Shown: positions 1 through 6,290 of the stretch, one piece after another | Position numbering within the stretch: the first letter of the stretch is position 1 | Layout: every line of letters begins with the position of its first letter | Assembly: GCA_006227775.1 (NCBI GenBank) | Contig: SBFV01000125.1 | Span: forward strand, 1 to 6,798 | Source of the DNA: Gammaproteobacteria bacterium | Lineage (GTDB): Bacteria; Pseudomonadota; Gammaproteobacteria; Chromatiales; Chromatiaceae | Length of the DNA: 6,798 bases | Direction: 5' to 3' | Program-made: the position numbers and the translations under genes | The notes under the pieces: model-generated | What the model saw: the letters and a program-made list of their open reading frames with translations, nothing else | Databases searched by the model: none | Told to the model about the DNA's origin: nothing

Positions 1-16
1 GGGCGATCCAGTATAC

Positions 17-96
17 CCGAAGGATTCCGGTCTTCGGTCAGGGCAGAGATCGGTGAGAGCCGACCATGGCTTTACGATGCCTATATAATCCTTCGG
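17..96. repeat. 10-bp inverted repeat flanking the putative promoter
   Basis: CCGAAGGATT at 17-26 is matched exactly by its reverse complement AATCCTTCGG at 87-96, with 60 bases between the arms. The first six bases of the left arm (17-22) can instead pair with CTTCGG at 32-37 to make a short hairpin with a 9-base loop, so two mutually exclusive pairings are possible. The right arm overlaps the end of the candidate -10 box. The repeat is seen directly. A role as operator or alternative RNA structure is inference, and chance is possible. Confidence 0.6.
60..89 (+). promoter_or_regulatory. Candidate sigma-70 promoter for the PBP/SEDS genes
   Basis: A perfect TATAAT lies at 84-89, conspicuous in GC-rich surroundings. 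The best -35 partner is CCGACC at 60-65, which matches only the GAC core of TTGACA and gives an 18-base spacer. Transcription would start near 95-97, at the beginning of the 17-bp repeats, leaving a short leader of about 60 bases before the penicillin-binding protein start. The -10 match is seen directly; use as a promoter is inferred. It competes with the idea that an ATG at 66 opens a leader peptide, because that start would then lie upstream of the transcript. Confidence 0.45.
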
Positions 97-170
97 CCTT
101 TCCCGTATTCACCCCTTTCCCGTGTTCACCCCTTTCCCGTTTTCGCAAACCCCGTTTTGAACCCCCCTGA
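66..170 (+). other. Possible 34-codon leader ORF running through the repeats
   Basis: An ATG at 66 is preceded by purine-rich GGTGAGAG (52-59) at a plausible ribosome-binding distance. It opens a 34-codon frame starting MALRCLYNPS and ending at TGA 168-170, 14 bases past the TTG start of the penicillin-binding protein in another frame. Such an overlap could couple translation of the two. The peptide is proline- and arginine-rich and resembles nothing I recognise. The strong -10 box inside it argues against it. Low confidence. Confidence 0.18.
97..147. repeat. Three tandem copies of a 17-bp repeat
   Basis: Copies lie at 97-113, 114-130 and 131-147. Copies one and two (CCTTTCCCGTATTCACC and CCTTTCCCGTGTTCACC) differ at one base. 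Copy three shares the first ten bases and then drifts. The array sits between the candidate -10 box and the penicillin-binding protein start, so it would lie in the 5' leader. A 17-base unit is not a multiple of three, which argues against the array being coding. Short tandem arrays of this kind can change copy number by slippage, altering leader length or reading frame. Confidence 0.9.
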
Positions 171-1755
171 TCTCTTTGCTGCCCTGGTGGATTCATCGGC
201 CTGGCCCTGGCTGCGGGCGGGCCTGCATGGGGCCTTTTTCCTCGTCGCCTTCTATCTGCTGAAGCGGATGTATGACTGGCGGCCATCGACGGAACCCCGC
301 CATCTGGGGACCCCACGCCTACCCCTGCGATTCGCCGCCCTGGGGCTTGGTCTGCTCTTCGCCCTCCTCCTCGGCTACCAGGCGAGCTGGCAACTGGCGG
401 GGCTCTTCCGCCCCCAGTTCCTGGCCTTCATGCAGACCTATGACCGGCGCCAGTTCAACCCCGCCCATGGCATCCAGCGCGGGCGCATTCTGGACCGGCG
501 CGGCGAGGTCCTGGCCTACAGTGAGGAAGCGGAGGGCAAGGTCAGGCGCCGTTATCCCTATGGCCCCGCCTTCGCCCACACCATTGGCTATAGCCACCCC
601 CGCTTCGGCGCCGCCGGGGTGGAGGCGGCGGCCACCCAGCACCTCAACGGCGCCAACCCGGAGCGGCTGGAATCCTGGGGGGAACTGGGCCGCCAGTTGC
701 TGACCCAGGGCAAGCGGCCCCGGGGCCAGGATCTGGTCCTGACCCTGGACCTGGAGCTGCAACTGGCGGCCCTGCAGGGACTGGGCAACCGCCGCGGCGC
801 CGTGGTCCTGCTGCGGCCGGCGGACGGCGCCCTCCTGGCCCTGGCGAGCACCCCGACCTTCGACCCCAGCCAGATCTCCGCCGCCCTGTTCGCCGATCGA
901 CCGGCGGATTCCCCCCTCCTCAACCGGGCCACCCAGGGTCTATACCCCCCCGGCTCCACCTTCAAGATCGCCCTGGCCGCCGAAGCCCTGGAGCAGGGCT
1001 TCACCGGCACCCTCCATTGCCCGGCGGAGGGGTTCACCACCTCCCCCCGCTACCCCCTGATCCGCGACCATGACTATTACAGCGCCCGCCGCGCCGGCCG
1101 CGCCTGGGCTGGCCATGGCAACCTGGACCTGAGCACGGCCTTCAGCGAGTCCTCCAACGTCTTCTTCGCCCAGCTTGGGGTTCAGTATGGCCACGCCGCT
1201 TTTCGCGCCAATCTGGAACGGTTGCTCTTCGGCCAGCCGGTCAGGCTCTACCCCGGCATGGACCGTACCGGGGCCATCAATACCAGCCGGGTACCGCGCA
1301 TCACCGACAAAGACCAGTATGGCCTGGCCCAGGCATCCATCGGCCAGGGGGTGGTGACCGCCTCCCCGGCTCATCTGGCGCTGATCACGGCGGCCATTGC
1401 CCGACAGGGTGTCGCCATGAAACCGCGCCTCATCGCCACCGATCCACCCGCTACCCTGGAGCGTCTCATGTCGGAGGCCACCGCCAAACGGCTGAGCAAG
1501 ATGATGCGCCAGGTGGTGACCGAGGGGACCGGCAAAACCATCAATAGCGACAAATTGGCCATCGCCGGCAAGACCGGCACGGCGGAAAACGCCCAGGGGG
1601 CCGCCCACGGCTGGTTCGTCGGCTTCGCCCCGGCGGAAAGACCCGCCCTGGCGGTGGCGGTGTTGGTGGAACAGGGCGGCTATGGCGCCACCAGCGCCGC
1701 CCCCATCGCCCGGGACCTGCTGCTGCGGGCACAGGACCTGGGGTTAATGGAATGA
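157..1755 (+). CDS. Class B penicillin-binding protein (peptidoglycan transpeptidase), compact PbpA-like type
   Basis: Predicted D,D-transpeptidase that cross-links peptidoglycan on the periplasmic side of the inner membrane, partnered with the downstream SEDS polymerase. All three active-site motifs of the family are present: SxxK as STFK (S267-K270, nucleophile S267), SxN as SSN (332-334) and KTGT (472-475). A GRILDRRGEVLA segment (109-120) is the usual motif opening the extracytoplasmic part. At 532 residues it is shorter than E. coli PBP2 or PBP3 and closer to actinobacterial PbpA. Two hydrophobic stretches (about 22-37 and 58-80) precede the catalytic part, where one anchor is usual. The start is uncertain: TTG 157 has no clear ribosome-binding site, GTG 187 and ATG 268 are in-frame alternatives, and the frame stays open to position 1 without another ATG, GTG or TTG. 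Ends in TGA 1753-1755. Confidence 0.93.
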   Translation: MNPPDLFAALVDSSAWPWLRAGLHGAFFLVAFYLLKRMYDWRPSTEPRHLGTPRLPLRFAALGLGLLFALLLGYQASWQLAGLFRPQFLAFMQTYDRRQFNPAHGIQRGRILDRRGEVLAYSEEAEGKVRRRYPYGPAFAHTIGYSHPRFGAAGVEAAATQHLNGANPERLESWGELGRQLLTQGKRPRGQDLVLTLDLELQLAALQGLGNRRGAVVLLRPADGALLALASTPTFDPSQISAALFADRPADSPLLNRATQGLYPPGSTFKIALAAEALEQGFTGTLHCPAEGFTTSPRYPLIRDHDYYSARRAGRAWAGHGNLDLSTAFSESSNVFFAQLGVQYGHAAFRANLERLLFGQPVRLYPGMDRTGAINTSRVPRITDKDQYGLAQASIGQGVVTASPAHLALITAAIARQGVAMKPRLIATDPPATLERLMSEATAKRLSKMMRQVVTEGTGKTINSDKLAIAGKTGTAENAQGAAHGWFVGFAPAERPALAVAVLVEQGGYGATSAAPIARDLLLRAQDLGLME

Positions 1756-1796
1756 CGGCGACAAGCCCCGACCCCGGCATCGCCGGCCTTAACGAC

Positions 1797-1850
1797 CAGG
1801 CAGAGCCGCCCCCTCGCCCCCCTCGATGAGGATGCCTGACCTCTTTTTTT
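1797..1850 (+). terminator. Weak terminator- or attenuator-like structure between the PBP and SEDS genes
   Basis: CAGGCA (1797-1802) pairs with TGCCTG (1833-1838). Nested inside is a small hairpin, CCTC (1821-1824) with GAGG (1828-1831) around a 3-base loop. Five bases after the outer stem comes a run of seven T (1844-1850), the only such run in this gap. The outer stem is short and its loop large, so this is a poor intrinsic terminator. It could lower expression of the SEDS gene relative to the penicillin-binding protein or mean nothing. Confidence 0.28.
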
Positions 1851-1893
1851 CCGTTAGCGGCCCCGGGGATCCATCGCTGGGGGGGTGGCTGAG

Positions 1894-3327
1894 ATGAGAA
1901 CCCTGGCGCCTTGGGAGGCCCGGCGAGCGGAGCGGGAACTGCTGTTGATCTGCCTCGGCGGCATCGCCCTGGGGGTCATCATGGTACTCGCCTCCTTGCA
2001 CACGGCGGACAAGCCTGTGGACCTGACTCGGCTCCTGCCGTTTCTCGCCTATGCCCTCTGCCTGGGGGGACTCCACCTGGCCCTGGTGGTGGGCGGGTCC
2101 CGGGGCGACCCGTTCCTGGTCGTTACCCTGGCCTTTCTGGCGGGCTTTGGTCTGCTGGCACGGATGCGCCTGGGGGCCTTCGATGGCGACGGATCGGACC
2201 CGGGCGGCCTCGCCGGCCTGGCCGATTATGCCTTCGTGGGCGGCTTCGCCCTCCTGACCGTCCTGGCCCTGGGATTCGGCGGCGGCCGCTACCGTACCCT
2301 GGCGGCCGGTCAGTGGGTCTGGACCTGGGCCGGCCTCTCGGTCGTTCTGGTGCTCGTCCTGCTGGTCACCGGCCAGCGCTTCCGTGGCGCCGTCTTCGGA
2401 GCCGGTCTCATCACCCCCACGGAGTTGCTCAAGATCAGCTTCGTCCTCTTCAGCGCCGCCTACATCGCGCGCCATGCCAAGGCACTGGGGGTCTGGGTCT
2501 TCCATGGCCTGCTGCCGCCCTGGCGCCCCCTCCTCCCCCTGGCGGGGGTGGGCGCGGTGCTGCTGCTCATGCTGCTGATCCAGCGTGACTTGGGCATGGC
2601 CCTCCTGCTTGGCCTGACCCTGCCGGTGCTGCTGGTCCTGGGCACCGGCCGTTGGGGCTATGCCGCTTATGGCCTGGCGGTGGCCAGCCTCCTCGGCTGG
2701 CTGCTGCTGGCGGTGTTCGAGCACGGGGAGCGGCGCATCCAGGCCTGGCTCTACCCCTTCCAGGACCCCACCGGCGGCAGTTGGCAGGTATTGCAGGGGC
2801 TTTCGGGCATGTATGCCGGCGGGCTCTGGGGCGACGGCTTCGGCGCCGGTAATCCGGAGTACACCCCCATCGCCGAATCGGACTTCATCTACGCCGTCAT
2901 CGGCGAGGAACTGGGCTTTGTCGGCACCGCCCTGGTGCTGGCCTTCTTCCTGATCCTTATCCTGCGCGGGCTCCAGATCGCTGTTCGCACCCGATCCCCC
3001 TTTGGCCTGTTGCTGGCCGCCGGACTGACCACCATCCTGGCGGCGCAGCTCGTCCTGAACGTCGGGGGCGTGACCAACTTTCTTCCCCTTACCGGTCTCA
3101 CCCTGCCCTTCATCAGTCAGGGGGGCAGCAGCCTGGTGACGGCCTTCGCCATCCTCGGCCTGCTGTTGGCCATATCCGACGGGGAGCCGTCACGAAGCAC
3201 CGGCGGCAAGCGCGAGGTCAGCAACCGGAAGAAGAGCCGGGACCCGGCATCGACCACTGGAGCTGGGATTCCTTCCCGCGCAAGGAAACCCCGAAATTCA
3301 GGTGCGATGCGCCTCAAACCCCATTAG
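1894..3327 (+). CDS. SEDS-family peptidoglycan glycosyltransferase (FtsW/RodA/SpoVE type)
   Basis: Predicted integral-membrane polymerase that links lipid II disaccharides into glycan strands, working with the class B penicillin-binding protein upstream. Numbered from ATG 1894 (477 residues), it has about ten to twelve membrane segments. TPTELLK (174-180) corresponds to the family's QPSE..K motif. QRDLG (230-234) carries the Asp (D232) that is catalytic in RodA, with Arg where Pro is common. A large extracytoplasmic loop (about 277-335) ends in ESDFIYAVIGEELG, and TGLTLPFISQGGSSL (400-414) is the C-terminal signature. A GTG at 1885 would add three residues. ATG 1894 is preferred because the G-run at 1879-1885 then sits about 8 bases upstream as a ribosome-binding site. 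The last 46 or so residues form a basic hydrophilic tail not typical of the family. Whether it serves elongation, division or another process cannot be told. Confidence 0.93.
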   Translation: MRTLAPWEARRAERELLLICLGGIALGVIMVLASLHTADKPVDLTRLLPFLAYALCLGGLHLALVVGGSRGDPFLVVTLAFLAGFGLLARMRLGAFDGDGSDPGGLAGLADYAFVGGFALLTVLALGFGGGRYRTLAAGQWVWTWAGLSVVLVLVLLVTGQRFRGAVFGAGLITPTELLKISFVLFSAAYIARHAKALGVWVFHGLLPPWRPLLPLAGVGAVLLLMLLIQRDLGMALLLGLTLPVLLVLGTGRWGYAAYGLAVASLLGWLLLAVFEHGERRIQAWLYPFQDPTGGSWQVLQGLSGMYAGGLWGDGFGAGNPEYTPIAESDFIYAVIGEELGFVGTALVLAFFLILILRGLQIAVRTRSPFGLLLAAGLTTILAAQLVLNVGGVTNFLPLTGLTLPFISQGGSSLVTAFAILGLLLAISDGEPSRSTGGKREVSNRKKSRDPASTTGAGIPSRARKPRNSGAMRLKPH

Positions 3328-3386
3328 GACTGCCCCCCTCCGCGCTTCACGCCTGCTCCAGGCTCAACCTGAAACCGCGGGCCACG

Positions 3387-5078
3387 CTAGGCGACATCTT
3401 CCTTGAGAGCGACCGAAATGTCCTTCCGCGCGAGGAAGCGATCCACGGCCGTCGACAGGTTGAACAGCATCCGTTCTCGACCGAGCGTTTCCCCGAGGGG
3501 GGAGCGTTGGACCATGCTGAGGGCCTCGGGGTTGAGGCCAACCAGCCAGAGCAGGGCGCCGCGCTCGCGCAGGCGTTCCTCGCCCTCGGTGAGCATCTTG
3601 AGCGCCGAGTACTCGATGTCTGGCACGGCGCTGAAGTCGAGGGCTATCACCCTGGGCTTTTCGGCATCGATCAGCGGCAGCATCTGCTCGGCGATGTGCT
3701 GGGCGTTGGCGAAGAAGATCCGGCCTTCGGCGCGCAGGATCAGCAGGCCGGGGAAGGATTCATCCTCCGGGTGCTCGTCCGTGCGCGGGCGGAAGACGTC
3801 GGTACCCGGCTTGCGGCCGAGGACATAGACCGGCGGGCGCGCGGTCTGAAAGGCGAGGGCGACCAGGGAGAGAATGACCGCCACGGTGATGCCCTTGAGG
3901 GTACCGAGCAGGACGACGCCGCCGAAGGCTGCCAGGGCCCAAAGAAACTCCATCTTGCGCACGCGCAGGATGTCGCGAAACTCCGCCGGCTGGATGAGGC
4001 CGACCGAGTACACGATGACCACGGCGGCCAGGGTCGCCTGGGGCATCAGCCCCATCAGGGGCGCGAGCAGGAGCAGGGTCGCCACCGCCGCCGCGGCCGT
4101 CACCAGACCCGCCACCTGAGAGCGAGAGCCGGCGCGGCGGTTCACCGCCGTCTGTGAGGTGCCGCCCCCGGCCGGCATGCCGCTGAGGAGGCCGCCGGCG
4201 ATGTTCCCGAGCCCGGTGGCAACGAGCTCCCGGTTGGGCTCCGGCCGGGGCTCGCCGCGGCCCGCGAAGGCCCGCGCGGCCGCGATGGTCTCGGTGAAGC
4301 TCATGAGCGCGATGCCGAGCGCGCCGGGCCAGAGCTGCTCCACCAGATCGAGGTTGGGTGCGGTCAAGGCCGGCAGTCCCTGGGGGATGTAACCCAAGGT
4401 CTCGACGCCCAGGGTGTGGAGCGCGAACAGGCCCGAGGCGGCGATGCCGAGCGCGATCGCCACCAGGGGCGCTGGGGCGCGGGGCGCGAATCGCTCGAGG
4501 CCCACCAGGATGGCCAACATTGCCGCGCCGACCGCGAGTGTCGCGAGTGAGGTCTCCGGCAGGTGCTGAAAGAGCGCCAGCAGATTCTGGAGGAAGCCGC
4601 CCTTGTCGAAGTGAATGCCCAAGAGCTTGGGTACCTGGTCGAGGACGATGACCAGCCCGATCCCCGCCTTGAAACCGGTGAGCACCGGCTCCGAGATGAA
4701 GCTGGCGACGGCGCCGAGACGCAGCACCGCGGCCAGGATCAGCATGAACCCGACCAAGACGGCGAGGGTGGCGGAGGCGGTAAGCAAGGCCGCCGGATCC
4801 CCGTCCGGAACCACCAGCGCGAGCTGAGTCCCGGTGAGGATCGCCAGCGTCGTGGTGGTGCTGACGCTGAGTGGTCGCGAGGTCCCGAGGATGGCGTAGA
4901 TCACCATGGGGACGAAGGCCGTGTAGAGCCCCACCTCCACGGGCAGCCCGGCGACCGTGGCGTAGGCCATGGCCTTGGGGATCACCACCGCCGCCGTGGT
5001 CAGGCCGGCGATGAGATCCGGACGCAGCCACGTCTTGTCGTAGCCGCCGAGCCAGTCGCAGATCGGGATCGCATGCAT
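3387..5078 (-). CDS. SulP-family (SLC26-type) inorganic anion transporter with STAS domain
   Basis: Predicted inner-membrane anion transporter (sulfate, bicarbonate or a related anion; the substrate cannot be read from sequence). The 563 residues match the family length. The SulP signature runs from PKAMAYA (34-40) through GLPVEVGLYTAFVP to GTSRPLSV (65-72). SFTETIAAARAF (260-271) and NRELVATGLGNIAGGLLSGMP (282-302) are further family landmarks in the membrane domain (about 20-412). A cytoplasmic STAS domain follows (about 440-550), with DFSAVPDIEYSAL (481-493) in place of the usual IDSTG phosphorylation-type motif. The ATG lies 6 bases after the stop of the radical-SAM gene with no clear ribosome-binding site, suggesting translational coupling and a shared operon. 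The start is supported by the short N-terminus before the first membrane segment. It converges on the SEDS gene with 59 bases between stops and no strong terminator. Confidence 0.93.
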   Translation of the reverse strand: MHAIPICDWLGGYDKTWLRPDLIAGLTTAAVVIPKAMAYATVAGLPVEVGLYTAFVPMVIYAILGTSRPLSVSTTTTLAILTGTQLALVVPDGDPAALLTASATLAVLVGFMLILAAVLRLGAVASFISEPVLTGFKAGIGLVIVLDQVPKLLGIHFDKGGFLQNLLALFQHLPETSLATLAVGAAMLAILVGLERFAPRAPAPLVAIALGIAASGLFALHTLGVETLGYIPQGLPALTAPNLDLVEQLWPGALGIALMSFTETIAAARAFAGRGEPRPEPNRELVATGLGNIAGGLLSGMPAGGGTSQTAVNRRAGSRSQVAGLVTAAAAVATLLLLAPLMGLMPQATLAAVVIVYSVGLIQPAEFRDILRVRKMEFLWALAAFGGVVLLGTLKGITVAVILSLVALAFQTARPPVYVLGRKPGTDVFRPRTDEHPEDESFPGLLILRAEGRIFFANAQHIAEQMLPLIDAEKPRVIALDFSAVPDIEYSALKMLTEGEERLRERGALLWLVGLNPEALSMVQRSPLGETLGRERMLFNLSTAVDRFLARKDISVALKEDVA

Positions 5079-5084
5079 AAGGAT

Positions 5085-6290
5085 TTACTCTGGGAAAATG
5101 TGGGTTGATGGCCCAACGGCGATCAATGTCTCCGGGCCGCAAGGATCCGCGGAAACGAGATGTCTGGCGGACGACCTTGCCAGGCTTGCCGCGGCCGCCG
5201 CCATGTGGCCGAAGACCGCCCGATAGAGTGCGCAATAGGGATCTTTCTCGGATAGCCGACCGTAGACGCTGTAGGCCCGAACCGGGCACCCCCCATGACA
5301 CAGGGCGAGGTAGTCGCAATCGATGCACCCGCCTTGTACCAGTGCCATCGGCCGCTGATGGAAGCGCGCCAGCACCGAGCTATCCCGCAGCAGCGCCCCG
5401 AGGCTTGCGGATTCGAAGAGGTTGCCGAAGCGATAGTCGGGATAGCTCGCCACCCAGCAGTCGCATTGGGCCATGTGGCCGCGAGCATCGATCGAAATCA
5501 TGTGGTTGGCGCAGTCCTCGGTCCAGATGCAGGGCAAGAGTGCCGGCTGGTCCTGAAAGTAGGCCAGTAGCTCGTCGAACGGGCCGACCCGCACCCCGCT
5601 CGCGAGGCCGCGCGCGAGCCAGAGATCGGCCAGATCGACGTAGAACCGGGCGAGCGGCTCGGGGTCCAGGGGCAAGAGCTGCTTGACCGCATTGGGCGAC
5701 CCGCCGGGAAAGGGCGTGTTGACCTGGAAACTTCGGATGTCGAGCACATCGACGAAATACGCGTAGAAGCGCTCGGCACCCATCTCCAGGGTCGCCGGGT
5801 TGGGCACGGCGATGACCTGCACGTCGATGCCGGCTGCGCGTGCCCGATGCAGGTTACGCACCCAGATCTCGGTGTAGTCCGCCGCCTCCCGTCCCCGCCG
5901 GCGGCGATAGAGGTTCGGATAGTCCATCGAGGTGCTGACGCGATTGCCGAAGATCTCCCGGATCGGATCGTTCCAGCCTGCGTGGTAGCCGATCAGATTG
6001 GTCTGCAAGCCGTGGCTCACCGTGCATCCGCGGGCCGCTGCCGCCTCGTCGATTTGCGCGCAGGCGCGCATCAGCCAGGATGGCGACAGGGTCATGATCT
6101 CGCCGCCCTGCCAGTGGATCGTGAGCTCGGCGATCTTCCGCTCCCCCAGAGGATCAAGCACCTTGTCGACGATCTCCGCCAGGCGCTCCAGGGACAGTCG
6201 ATCCTTGGTCTTGTCCTCGAAGCAATAGTCGCAGGCGGCATTGCACTGGAGGGTCGGAAGCAGGATCAGCGACAGGGCCTTAGCGCTCAT
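5085..6290 (-). CDS. Radical SAM/SPASM protein, anSME-like peptide- or protein-modifying enzyme
   Basis: Predicted cytoplasmic radical-SAM enzyme that probably modifies a peptide or protein. The SAM-cleaving 4Fe-4S cluster motif is C16-X3-C20-X2-C23 (CNAACDYC), followed by the SAM-binding motif QGGE (61-64) and a strand with QTN (96-98). The C-terminal SPASM domain is complete: C254, C260-X10-G-X4-C276, then C322-X2-C325-X5-C331-X3-C335 and C353, enough for two auxiliary 4Fe-4S clusters. The layout and spacing resemble anaerobic sulfatase maturases. D277 directly follows the SPASM cysteine C276, where those enzymes keep a catalytic Asp, and FGNL (288-291) matches their LGN segment. Against a true maturase, CFED replaces CFY after the cluster and SMDY replaces SMDG. 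RiPP maturases share this fold, so the substrate is open. The ATG overlaps the upstream gene's end by 11 bases, and the SulP gene follows after 6. Confidence 0.88.
   Translation of the reverse strand: MSAKALSLILLPTLQCNAACDYCFEDKTKDRLSLERLAEIVDKVLDPLGERKIAELTIHWQGGEIMTLSPSWLMRACAQIDEAAAARGCTVSHGLQTNLIGYHAGWNDPIREIFGNRVSTSMDYPNLYRRRRGREAADYTEIWVRNLHRARAAGIDVQVIAVPNPATLEMGAERFYAYFVDVLDIRSFQVNTPFPGGSPNAVKQLLPLDPEPLARFYVDLADLWLARGLASGVRVGPFDELLAYFQDQPALLPCIWTEDCANHMISIDARGHMAQCDCWVASYPDYRFGNLFESASLGALLRDSSVLARFHQRPMALVQGGCIDCDYLALCHGGCPVRAYSVYGRLSEKDPYCALYRAVFGHMAAAAASLARSSARHLVSADPCGPETLIAVGPSTHIFPE

Noticed and set aside
1..156. N-terminal extension of the penicillin-binding protein to the window edge
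   Set aside because: The frame is open, but it contains no ATG, GTG or TTG before 157, passes through a -10-like box and a 17-bp array that is not a multiple of three, and reads as non-protein-like.
38..316. 92-residue minus-strand open frame over the leader and the start of the penicillin-binding protein
   Set aside because: Low-complexity Arg/Gly/Pro composition and overlap with the tandem repeats; no sign of a real product.
1789..2724. 311-residue minus-strand open frame opposite the SEDS gene
   Set aside because: Its Gln-, Gly- and Glu-rich translation is the antisense of a hydrophobic membrane protein and matches no family I know.
3351..3371. GCCTG-CTC-CAGGC hairpin between the convergent SEDS and SulP genes
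   Set aside because: The stem is only five base pairs and no T-run follows on either strand, so I cannot call it a terminator.
3507..5108. Several long plus-strand open frames opposite the SulP gene
   Set aside because: They mirror the minus-strand SulP gene, which has clear family motifs over its whole length. The opposite-strand translations are low-complexity Arg/Gly/Ala-rich with no recognisable domain, as expected in GC-rich DNA.
3760..5328. 522-residue minus-strand open frame covering part of the SulP and radical-SAM genes in another frame
   Set aside because: It is an Arg/Gly/Pro-rich frame-shifted shadow of two well-supported genes and crosses their junction.
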